A stretch of 64,000 nt of DNA from Benincasa hispida (lineage: Eukaryota > Streptophyta > Magnoliopsida > Cucurbitales > Cucurbitaceae), in the NCBI RefSeq assembly GCF_009727055.1, contig NC_052350.1:35761010-35825009 (forward strand), in the 5' to 3' direction. Shown one piece after another: positions 55,703-64,000 of the stretch. Numbering within the stretch: the first letter of the stretch is position 1; every line of letters starts with the position of its first letter. The position numbers and the translations under genes are program-made. Under the pieces are notes generated by a model, which made no database searches, was not told the DNA's origin, and was given only the letters and a program-made list of their open reading frames with translations.

Positions 55703-56818
55703 TCATAACGCTGGAGCTCCCCAAAGTGATACACTAGGTCGAATGTATCCCTTTTCAATTAACTCTTGTAGTTGAACCTTTGATCCCTTTAACTCAGCTG
55801 GCGCCATTCTGTACGGTGCCTGCGATATAGGAGTTATTTCTGGAATTAAGTCATTAGTAAACTCCACTTCTCTATCAGGTGGGAATCTCGATAATTCTTC
55901 AGGAAATACATCCCGAAACTCATTTATCACTAGGACGTCTTCTGGGTTTAGCTCTTTCCCTTGAACAATCACTACATGAGCCAAATAGGCCCTACATCCC
56001 TTACTCAGCAGCTTCCTAGCCTTCACTGCTGATATTAGACTTCCCACAGTCAATCTTTTGCTTCCTATCAGAATTACATCTTGGCCATTTGATTTTCTGA
56101 ACACTACCTCTTTCTTGTAGCAATCCAACGTGGCACGATATTTACTTAGGAAATCCATCCCTAGGATAGCATCAAACTCTAGCAAATCTAATGGAAGTAA
56201 ATAAACATAAAAGTCTTGACCATTAATCAGCATCTCACAATGTTTATAACATTCCTTTACTATTATCACATCTCCCATAGGGGTAGAGATATATAATTCT
56301 TTAGACATATGCTCAAACAACCTATCTATACTAGATGCAAACATGCTGGATTTAAATGAATGTGTGGCATAAGGGTCAAATAAAACATAAGCAGGCTGTC
56401 CACATAATGTTACATTACCGATCATAACATCTGGAGACTCTGCCACCTCCTGGTGTGTCATGGCATAGACTCGCCCTTGCTGCTGGGGTCGACCTACGAC
56501 AACTTTCTGCTTGGCACCACATGACACTTCACCTCGATTTCCAGTGCCCTTCGGTTGGTTAACTGTCTGAGAGGTTGTCTGTCGTGCTGTTGGGGCTTCC
56601 CTATTCACCTGGGGACAATCTCTCTTGAAATGCCTTGCTTGACCGCATTGGAAACATACCCCTTTGCCACTATAGCACACTCCAAGATCCCTCTTACCAC
56701 AACTAGGGCATATCGGTTTCCTGTCTATACTGGCTATCGACTCACCAGCTCGTGGCATCTCTAGTCGCTGACTGCATTGGCCGAAGGTCTCGATTTCCTC
56801 TTCTTGGATCCCTGCCAA
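55703..56818 (-). CDS. pro: Gag zinc knuckle, protease and RT start (371 aa open frame)
   Basis: The longest open frame in the window. Residues 37-70: CPSCGKRDLGVC and CFQCGQARHFKRDC, a CX2CX4HX4C knuckle binding RNA. Residues about 113-260: retropepsin-type protease, but the active site reads YVLFDPYATHSF where D-S/T-G-A-T is expected, so the flap-side Ser and Gly are lost though Asp remains. Next DLLEFDAILGMDFLSKY, the typical protease C-terminal motif. Residues about 290-371: linker (NEFRDVFPEELSRFPPDREV) and RT start (YRMAPAELKGSKVQLQELIE), ending at SLWGAPAL, stop, where RT is deleted. Start codon is the first Met in the frame; the real Gag-Pol begins upstream. Confidence 0.9.
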   Translation of the reverse strand: MAGIQEEEIETFGQCSQRLEMPRAGESIASIDRKPICPSCGKRDLGVCYSGKGVCFQCGQARHFKRDCPQVNREAPTARQTTSQTVNQPKGTGNRGEVSCGAKQKVVVGRPQQQGRVYAMTHQEVAESPDVMIGNVTLCGQPAYVLFDPYATHSFKSSMFASSIDRLFEHMSKELYISTPMGDVIIVKECYKHCEMLINGQDFYVYLLPLDLLEFDAILGMDFLSKYRATLDCYKKEVVFRKSNGQDVILIGSKRLTVGSLISAVKARKLLSKGCRAYLAHVVIVQGKELNPEDVLVINEFRDVFPEELSRFPPDREVEFTNDLIPEITPISQAPYRMAPAELKGSKVQLQELIEKGYIRPSVSLWGAPAL

Positions 56819-57486
56819 CTCGTACCCCTGAATTGGCTTCCACTAGTCTGACTCGCAATTGGGGGTCGGGACCCCCTATCTCTCGATGCTACTACAGCCT
56901 TACCACCCCTTTGCAACCGCTCATCATCTGCTAAACTCCGATCGACTCGTGTCGTCATTTCTACTAACGAATTAAAGTCTAACCAATTAGCCGTAGATGT
57001 CACCGGATTTCTAATCTCTTTCCTCAATCCTTGCTCAAACTTCTTGCATCTATCACTTTCAGCAATCATCGGCAAAACATATTGTGATAATTCTGTAAAT
57101 TTTTGCTCATATTATGCTACTAACATCGTTCCCTATGCCAGTCTGAGGAACTCATCCCTCTTCGCATCTCGGAACGATCTGGGATAATATTTTTCTTCGA
57201 AGGCCTTCCTAAACTCAAGCCATAACATCACATTTGTACTAGCTCGTCTGGTGGATATCACCTTCCACCATTTCTCTGCTCATTTATGTAGTAGAAATGT
57301 GGCTAATCCTACCTTCCTTCCTCTGGACAGCCCATAACATTAAAACATTTTTCAATTACATCCAGCCATAACTCGGCTTCAACTGGGTCTACTGTACACT
57401 CAAATGTCACAGCCCCTAGGGCTTTAAACCTCTCAATGCCATAATATTTCTTCTCTGGGTTGGCCCGTACTGAGCCTACACTGGCT
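56761..57486 (-). pseudogene. gag: Chromovirus gag core, broken and interrupted upstream
   Basis: YGIERFKALGAVTFECTVDP and DVIEKCFNVMGCPEE (57491-57309), then in another frame a segment around 57300-57080, then SDRCKKFEQGLRKEIRNPVT, DFNSLVEMTTRVDRSLADDE and a basic Ser-rich tail (57075-56761). The domain is like those at 24790 and 30970. The N-terminus lies on the other side of the inserted solo LTR (60062 onward). Confidence 0.85.
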
Positions 57487-57491
57487 GCCAA
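57487..57491. repeat. Target-site duplication, left copy (GCCAA)
   Basis: Perfect 5-bp match with 60057-60061. Confidence 0.9.
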
Positions 57492-58449
57492 TGTGAAACC
57501 CGGATCTCCATTTTCCTACTTAAGTAAGTGATTAAGGGGTTAATTAGGAGAAAGTTAAATCCTATGTTATGTAAATAATCTAATAATTTTACAATTTTCA
57601 TAATAACTGTAATAATTGTAACCTTCTGTGGATCAACAATTAGTAAGAGTGAATGTAAACTATAATGGCGTAAGTATTATAGTTACAATAACCATATTTG
57701 ATCCTGGAGTACGAGTAGAGAGGACCCTAAAAGGATAAAAAGAAGAGAAAACCTTGAAAACTTAAATCCTGAATAGTGAAGAAAGGATTGAAGAACTGAG
57801 GAAAATATAGAAAAATATTAGGAAAATTCGTGTGGAAGTTGCAGAGATAAACCATATTCACAGTAACTAACGAGATTAAAAAGAATGAGAGTGGAGAGAC
57901 GACACCAGCGAGAGTGGAGGCAGCGAGAGAATGGGAGAGAGCGAGATTGATTTGAGCGAGAGAATGGGAGAGAGAGCGAGAGTTTGAGCAAGGAAGTTGG
58001 AGAGAGCGAGAGTGGAGAGAGCGAGAGTTTGAGTGAGAAAATTGGAGAGAGCGAGAGTGGAGAGAGCGAGACTGTTAGCGAGAAAGTGGGAGAGAGCGAG
58101 AGCAGCCTAAACACCTCATTCGAACGTCACGCCCACGCGATCGAAGGAAACCGCCTATGCATCGAACGACCGAGCATTTATGCGTTGAATTTGGCCACGA
58201 TCTTATAGATTATGCATTGAAAACCCTAAATTGAATACAAAAAAAGCTTGAAGACGTAAGGGCAAACGTCAATTAAAATTTAGATGTCCGATTAAGAGAA
58301 ATTCTTGAACCCTAAGAAATTGTGTTGGATGCGTTTGGGAAGAACACATTGAACCAAGGTGAAGTCAGCTTACGTTGATAAAGAGAGGATTAAACATTTG
58401 GCCATGAAGCCAAGTAGGTGGTGTCAACACCATAGGAGGTTTGGACGCC

Positions 58450-58457
58450 TATAAATA
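58450..58457 (+). promoter_or_regulatory. TATA box of solo LTR
   Basis: GCCTATAAATAGAGCC. Confidence 0.6.
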
Positions 58458-58954
58458 GAGCCTTTGGGATTTCATTTTCAAATCACAAATCCTAAAATTC
58501 GTAAAGAGAGGGGGAGAGTAGAGTGCATTGGACAGTGAGGGTGGAGGAGAATGAATCAACTTGAGATGAGAAGATTTCCCATCTACTCGAGCGTTTGATG
58601 TAATTCCAAAGCCATCAGAAAGATAAGAGAGTCTAGTTTTCATGGTGAGTCTTCTGGAGAACAATATCTAACGAATTTGGTTGGGTAATGAGAAAAAGAC
58701 AGAGGGGTCGAGCTATCGGGTAAGCTGGGCCAGTCTTGATGTTTACATGATTCCGGCTAAACCATGAAGAGTTATGAGCTAAGGTTTTATGGTAAGCTTT
58801 TTGAGACATTTTAGAATAGTTTTGTGGAAGGACGTATCTCAAAATAAGGTTTATAACTATGAGTAATCTAAGCTGTAAGTTGGATCTAGATTCTAGGGGT
58901 AAAAAGGGAGCCCGAGGTAGAAAAGGGAACTATTAGAAAAGCTTCTAAGCAATT

Positions 58955-59080
58955 AAGGTGAGTGCTATAGCTTTGATCATTAACACATAGTGTGAGTGTT
59001 ATAGCTTTGATAATTAACACATAGTGTGAGTGTTATAGCTTTGATAATTAACATATAGTGTGAGTGTTATAGGGTTATAG
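58955..59080 (+). repeat. 34-bp tandem repeat inside the solo LTR
   Basis: The word ATAGCTTTGATNATTAACA recurs with exact 34-bp spacing (CTTTGAT at 58971, 59005 and 59039), giving between three and four copies joined by NNTAGTGTGAGTGTT. Confidence 0.88.
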
Positions 59081-60056
59081 TTTCGATATATCGTGGGCGT
59101 TATGTTGCTTTGATAAATAAAGAATATTGTGTGTTTATACAGTGTTGATAGTAAATGCATATTATGAGTATTCACTTATATATGCATCTGTAGATACAAA
59201 ATACATGCTTTTGGTGATAGGATGATTGCCATGATATTGTTTGTGTGTGACTGTGGAAACTGAGATTATACCTGGGATGTGGTTAGCATGCTTAACAAAA
59301 GGTGCTTTGTGGGAAATAATGGTCACTTCGGTCGGAAGGAAATAATGGTCGGCTTCGATCGCCGAAAATAATAGTCGGTGACGACCGGCGGAAAATATGG
59401 TCAAGTACCTAAGCATTGCTAGCGGGATAAATAAAATGGTCGATGTGCATATTGGCAGGAATTGGGTCATAGGAAGGTTTCCATAGATGATTGTATTGAT
59501 TGATGATATGATATGCATGCTACGTGTAGCTTTTGGGATAAAATTACTGGTTGCATGATTAAATCTTTGACTGTGCATGAGTTATAATGCGAGTGTTGGC
59601 ATGTGATTGATTTCCCAAAAATGATGATTTTCAAAGTGAATTTCATCTTAAAAGAACCACTCACTGGGCTTAGTAGCTCACACTCTTCAAAATGTTTTCT
59701 TAATCCCCCCCCCCAAGGTACGGAAGATGAGGAGTTCCAGGGTGTTGCTAAGGTCAAGGTCTGCCACGTGCACCAATTACACTTCCGGAGGTTTTTACGG
59801 TTGTCGTTGTAAATTTTATTGTTAAGTCCTTAAGTTGTATAAACATTATAGCACTTCGTAATAAAAGATGGGCCTACTTAACCCGTTATAGTTTATCTCC
59901 TTGACTTAATCATTCCGCTGTGTATAAGTTATAGTATGGTATCAAAGTTATTTCGCAAGAATCATTAGGCAGTAAGTGTCAGCTCAAGGGTTGATAACTA
60001 CTACAATCGCATCCCTCTTCCAGGCTAAGAAGGTGGTATGGGGGCGGGGTGTGACA

Positions 60057-60061
60057 GCCAA
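60057..60061. repeat. Target-site duplication, right copy (GCCAA)
   Basis: Follows the terminal TGTGACA of the solo LTR. Confidence 0.9.
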
Positions 60062-60312
60062 CCTCTGCACTATCCTGGCAAAAAGTATATCTTCTAGTTT
60101 GGAATCTGCCCTTCCTTGGGGAGTATTAGACTCTAACCTCCAGGTGGGTTCTTTCTAACCTCCGGGCCTCAATCGGTAGGGCCAATATTCCTGCCTCTTG
60201 TCTGCCACTTTGACTCAGCATTCCACCTATTACAATGTACACATGTTAGGGACTCATACTTTAGGGACTTAGACTTATGCATGAGCTTTCCCTCTCATTC
60301 CCAAAACCTTAT
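60062..60312 (-). pseudogene. gag: Start of chromovirus gag and leader
   Basis: Minus-strand sequence between primer site and the solo LTR. It is related to the leader/Gag N-terminus at 31504-31735 (shared TCNGTNGGTAGGG(C/T)CAA block at about 60170 and 31675). Frames are broken, so no start codon can be fixed. Confidence 0.6.
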
Positions 60313-60324
60313 GCTCTGATACCA
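60313..60324 (-). other. Chromovirus primer binding site, initiator tRNA-Met type
   Basis: GCTCTGATACCA on the plus strand, three bases from the LTR end TGTCACATCC at 60328. Confidence 0.9.
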
Positions 60325-60327
60325 ACT

Positions 60328-62308
60328 TGTCACATCCCCTCCCAGATTATCCTCATAACCTGGACGAAGATGTGATGGTAGCAGTTACTAGCTTTGTTGC
60401 CAGCACTTACCACCCTAACCCTCTAACCTGAGTGCCAACCTGATAAATATTATTAATGCATATAAACAGCTCGCATTCAAAAGGCTTCATGTACATTATA
60501 TGATCACATGCAAAACAGTCATGACATAATATCTACAAGTAGAACATTTACATTTGGACCCAAACTTCACTAACAAAGCCCTAATCCCCCTCAAAACATG
60601 TTTACATAAATATAGACCGTCAACCTATTTTTTCTTAACAAGCTGGGCCTTTTAGTGGCAAGAAGCAGCAGGATCAACCTTGAGGAATCTAATTGCTACC
60701 TGGAAAAGGAGAACATGGAAAACCTTTGAGCTATTAGCCTAGTGAGTGACTATAAAATCATATTACACCATGCTTTACATTATTATAAATATGTAAACAT
60801 ATTGAGGAACATCTCAAGCAACTTCCTTTAAATATAAACATTAATAAACATTCTTAAGCATCATTAAACCTTAGTTGGGAACGAGCATACCTCGCTCTAG
60901 CCCCCAACGTCTGAATTGACTAAGAGACCCATACTTTGGCCTATCATTCAAAACTACCTACGTGCACATGGAGTTTTCCAAGCATCGTCAACACCTTAGG
61001 TACTTTTACCTAGATACCTTCGTCCTTCAGTACCGGGTTCTTTTCTAGCATTAAATCAAGCTTTAATAGTAAAACATTACATCAAGAATCATTCTATCAT
61101 AGCCTTTCTCCAGGGACGCATGCTTCATCATAGGAACTTACTTTTGTAATGAATTTGCAATATATCTTGGCATGTGTTACCACTTATACAAGCTGAAGAA
61201 GAAACGCTATGCAATTCATTAAACATTTGTTGCTCGAGAAAGTACAAACTCATTATCAACATCATTGTAAATTGCATGGTCTTTTATACATAAATATTGA
61301 CAGCATTAAGTTCATTTTAGTCACTCACAACTCGTCAGGGCTCTTAATGGGTTATACGCCTCTCTTAGTTCCTATTGGCTTGAAAGGACATAATTCCTGG
61401 TTAGATTCCTTAGGATTCCCATAAAAATGCTTCAAATAGTTTGTTTACTAATGAAACTTCATCAACATGAGCGAGATGATTATTATGAGCGAGATCATCC
61501 TCATGAGCGTGATTTACCACTTCCAGCGAGATTTGTATCTTCACCAGTGAGATTCAGTCCAAAATTTTCAGCGAGATTCCCTTCTTGAGTGAGATTCAGC
61601 ACAAAACCAACGATATTATCATCTTGAGTGAGATTCTCATCTTCCTTATCTCGCTCTCGCTCTCAATGGTGAGCTACTTACTTAATCTTCCCAAGCAGCT
61701 GCCTGCTTACGCACCAATTTCCTATTTCAATTTCAAAAATTCATAACTCAAAATCCAGAACTCTTTTCAAGAAACGTCCTTCTACAAACATGTTTAGAAT
61801 TGAGCTATCATTCTTTCCTGAAAATATCAGCCCTAAATGTCTTGCAATTTGGCCTGAGGCTTCCAATCTTCACACCTAGCCTTGATTGATCCAAGAATCT
61901 GCCCCTTCTGCAAATTCTTTACTTTTCACTCTTCTTCCTATGAGATCTTTCTTCGGGAGTCCAACCTCAGAAACTAGATTCTCCCAGCTTTCTAACGACA
62001 CCGATCTTCTTTAATTTTCTCAAGTCATTTGCCAAAACTGAGCTTCGAAAGTTATTCTTTCTTTTATACTTCTTGCCGCCTCTCATGTTTGAAGGTCAAA
62101 CCACCACCTCATCCAGCACTAACTTAGTGCTTCTGGCCAAACTCATCTACTAAATCTCTTTAGTCTTTTCTTTCTTCTTCTTTCTCTTTTTTCCTTCATT
62201 TGTAATTCCCTGTAACTACACCATAAATTTTCCACTTATCAAATAATTAATATAACATCCTCATGGCTAAACATACTTATATAGGAAATGTAGAATTTGA
62301 GGTTTACA
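60328..62308 (-). repeat. Chromovirus 5' LTR (1981 bp)
   Basis: Close match to 51414-53443 in full length, with the same GCGAGAT array (61470-61640). Ends with GGTTTACA at 62308. Confidence 0.92.
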
Positions 62309-62313
62309 TATCT

Positions 62314-62709
62314 AATTTTTGTTTATTGTAAACTTTGTTTTCAATAATTAATGGAATTTAGACGATCTTCTTCCGCTCATGGTTCTCCTCATACGAGTTC
62401 CTTCAATATGGAGATGGCAATGAGTCAGGTGACTTCTGCTATACAAACCTTGAAAAAAGATAAGTTTCCTAGTTGTCCTAAGAAAAATCTTAAGGAATAT
62501 TGCAAAGCAATTACAATCATAAGTGAAAAAAATTAAACAAGCCTCTAGTTGATGATGATGATGAACCAATTCAAAAGGAAGTTGAATCCACCTTTGTTGA
62601 TGAGCCTACAAAGGAGAAGCTTGTAGAAAAGTCCAAGTAAAAAACAGGGAGTACTTCTAACTCTTTAGCTTTTGTTTTAATTTATATTTGTTAGAGTTAG
62701 AAAACACGT
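62314..62709 (+). other. Unidentified stretch with coding-like sequence
   Basis: 62314-62345 may be the rest of the copia LTR split by the chromovirus. From 62351 an open frame of 61 codons (MEFRRSSSAHGSPHTSSFNM, then MSQVTSAIQTLKKDKFPSCP and KNLKEYCKAITIISEKN) ends at TAA. A shifted frame then reads KPLVDDDDEPIQKEVEST and ends KLVEKSK, stop, at 62640. Codon use is protein-like but I recognise no retroelement domain. It could be a fragment of a host gene or an unusual part of a copia interior. Confidence 0.35.
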
Positions 62710-64000
62710 TGAGGAAGTAAAACGGATCATTAAGAATTCTAATTCAATAATTTTGGCTTTAAATTAAGAATGCTCATAAACTAATAAGAGGGTTTCATAA
62801 CATACCTTTGAAGAATCACTTAAAATCGAACCCAGCTGCAAATTTTCTCCAAATCAGCTTGTGAACCACCTCAAGGTCTTCCCTACTATCCTCTTGGTGC
62901 CTTAGATTAAGTTGTGGGGCTCAAAATAAGCTTGGATTAAGGAAATTTGGAGATGAGGTTACTATATCACCATGGTAGAAGACCTTCTTCAACCTTAAGT
63001 TTTTTCAGGAAAAAACTATCAAATGCATGCTCGATTCTTAACCCAATCTTCAGTATGTATTGCATGACTTTCATGCAAAGAGAATTACTGCATGAATTGC
63101 ACCTCATACTTGGAAAATTGAATCAAAACCGTGGTGGAGAGTGTGTGAGCAAGTTGGTTTGAAAGTGGAGAAATCCCACTTCTTGAGATTTTCCATTTTC
63201 TGCATTTTTTTATTTTTTATTTTTCAATTGATTTCCAAAATTAATTTTTTTTTCAAAAATGAAATCTTTCTTAATTTTACAAAAGTAATTCATTAATTAA
63301 TTTTCTAACAAAATTAATAATAAATATTTAATTAAATAATTTAATTACTTGTAATTAATTCAATATCAAATATTAAATTAATTTAACACTAATTCCACCA
63401 TTATGAATCCCTATTCATGAATTTAATATTTAAATCATAATAAAATATTAATTGATTCTCTAAATTTTTTTAGTACCAAAATTAAATGTGTAATTATATC
63501 ACATATAATTACTAATTCCCTTAATTTTAATTCGAACGTTTCAAATTAACTTATCATGCTACTCTAAGGCTAATTCATTTATGAGCTAGTAGAGGGACCT
63601 CGTGGACCTACAGATCATGGGCTTCAACGATCCGAGATTAATTGGCTAAACTCTTTACATTGAATTAACCCTCATCTGTTAACTACTGGGTCACTTCAAT
63701 AAAGCTCAGAGTTGCACTCCCCTCATTGTAGATATATTATGTCCACTCGATACAACCATGGTTAGTAAGTTAAGCCTTCACAGGTTGTTCATAATAACGG
63801 CTAAGGTAAAATGGGTGTTTTACCCCCAAGATTACCTCTTGTTCCTTAAGTCCTACTAATCATCTAATGAACAATTGGTTTGTGATCCGATCAACAAATC
63901 GAGTCCCCCTCATCCTGAGAGGGTGGGGCCCCTTATTCAAGACCCAGAGTCAGCACTTAAGGGAACAGCCTCTCTACTATCCCTGAAAGCTGGTAGGAGT
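62710..64000 (-). repeat. Copia LTR, minus orientation, running off the window
   Basis: Begins near TGAGGAAGTAAAAC and follows the LTRs at 7938 and 46953 (CTTCCCTACTATCCTCTTGG region at about 62878, AT-rich block 63200-63530, GAGCTAGTAGAGGGACC at 63582, GAACAATTGGTTTGTGATCC at 63870). No primer site is seen at its inner edge, so it may itself be a fragment or solo LTR. Confidence 0.8.

Larger units (their letters stand above)
57492..60056 (+). repeat. Solo gypsy LTR (2565 bp), plus orientation, inserted in chromovirus gag
   Basis: Begins TGTGAAACCCGG and ends GGGGTGTGACA with a perfect GCCAA duplication. An array of GAGAGAGCGAGAGT words lies at 57890-58100, upstream of the TATA box at 58450-58457. 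A 34-bp tandem repeat is at about 58955-59080 and GGAAATAATGGTCGG words at 59310-59400. A 10-base C run (59705-59714) follows a CACTCACTGGGCTTAGTAGC block also found in the LTR at 21121. No gene inside; ORFs such as 59162-59578 are not supported. Confidence 0.93.
51414..62308 (-). mobile_element. Chromovirus (Ty3/gypsy), both LTRs present, RT core deleted, carrying a solo LTR
   Basis: On the minus strand: 5' LTR (62308-60328), primer site (60313-60324), leader and gag, protease, RT pieces, RNase H, IN, chromodomain-type end, polypurine tract (53444-53460), 3' LTR (53443-51414). LTRs are 1981 and 2030 bp. A solo LTR of another gypsy family (57492-60056) interrupts gag. With it removed the interior is about 4.3 kb, shorter than an intact chromovirus, as expected from the RT and other deletions. 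Confidence 0.92.

Noticed and set aside
57818..58114. 98-codon frame of LSLSP repeats
   Set aside because: Translation of the GAGAGAGCGAGAG array on the opposite strand inside the solo LTR.
59162..59757. Minus-strand frames of 138 and 96 codons
   Set aside because: Inside the solo LTR with defined boundaries and TSD; no domain.
1..64000. Host protein-coding genes, tRNA, rRNA or miRNA genes
   Set aside because: Apart from the unclear piece at 62351-62640, every peptide with a recognisable domain belongs to LTR retrotransposons. I saw no tRNA or rRNA signature; the TGGTATCAGAGC sites are retroelement primer sites.

Overview
The window is repeat-dense plant nuclear DNA. I see no intact host gene, rRNA, tRNA, operon or CRISPR array. 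Almost every stretch belongs to an LTR retrotransposon, a solo LTR or a truncated piece of one. Evidence includes Ty3/gypsy and Ty1/copia Gag, protease (PR), reverse transcriptase (RT), RNase H (RH) and integrase (IN) peptides on both strands, primer sites of the initiator-tRNA-Met type (TGGTATCAGAGC) and of the TGGCGCCGTTGCCGGGG type, polypurine tracts, TG...CA LTR ends and target-site duplications (TSDs). The AT-rich background and the families suggest a eudicot. A cucurbit is only an impression from the LTR style.

Layout. 1-2191: minus-strand Athila/Tat-like gypsy element with gag, primer site and half an LTR. 2192-4529: two inverted pieces of another gypsy LTR around a noncoding 3' region. 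4530-7937: plus-strand copia 3' half with a 2.03-kb LTR. 7938-11085: minus-strand copia LTR and noncoding interior. 11086-21120: two same-family gypsy LTRs, then gag-pro-RT-RH-IN (all decayed), with a 1.6-kb solo LTR inserted in gag (TSD ACAGC). 21121-27324: chromovirus-like element with similar LTRs, an open zinc-knuckle ORF ahead of gag, and no pol. 27325-29333: 3' end and LTR of another gypsy subfamily. 29334-34287: two copies of a gypsy LTR, each joined to the same copia RNase H position, around a gypsy gag. 34288-37805 and 44830-47832: minus-strand copia element split by a 7-kb non-autonomous gypsy (37811-44824) that keeps gag and protease but has no RT or IN. 47833-51413: plus-strand copia remnant with LTR. 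51414-62308: minus-strand chromovirus with both LTRs, chromodomain-type IN end and a deleted RT core, itself carrying a 2.56-kb solo LTR (TSD GCCAA). 62314-64000: an unidentified coding-like piece and a minus-strand copia LTR running off the window.

How the parts relate. Autonomous-type elements once supplied RT/IN, and the gag-only relatives probably moved in trans. None now looks able to move: active sites are lost, frames are broken or domains deleted. The nesting gives an order of events: copia first, then gypsy insertions into it, then solo-LTR formation.

Two places are assembly artefacts, not biology: a 38-bp Nextera mate-pair junction adapter inside integrase (19657-19694) and a single N between exact 91-bp repeats (44433). 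The two points most worth a second look are the copia/gypsy junction present twice (30725 and 34288) and the extra CCHC ORF (23987-24574).
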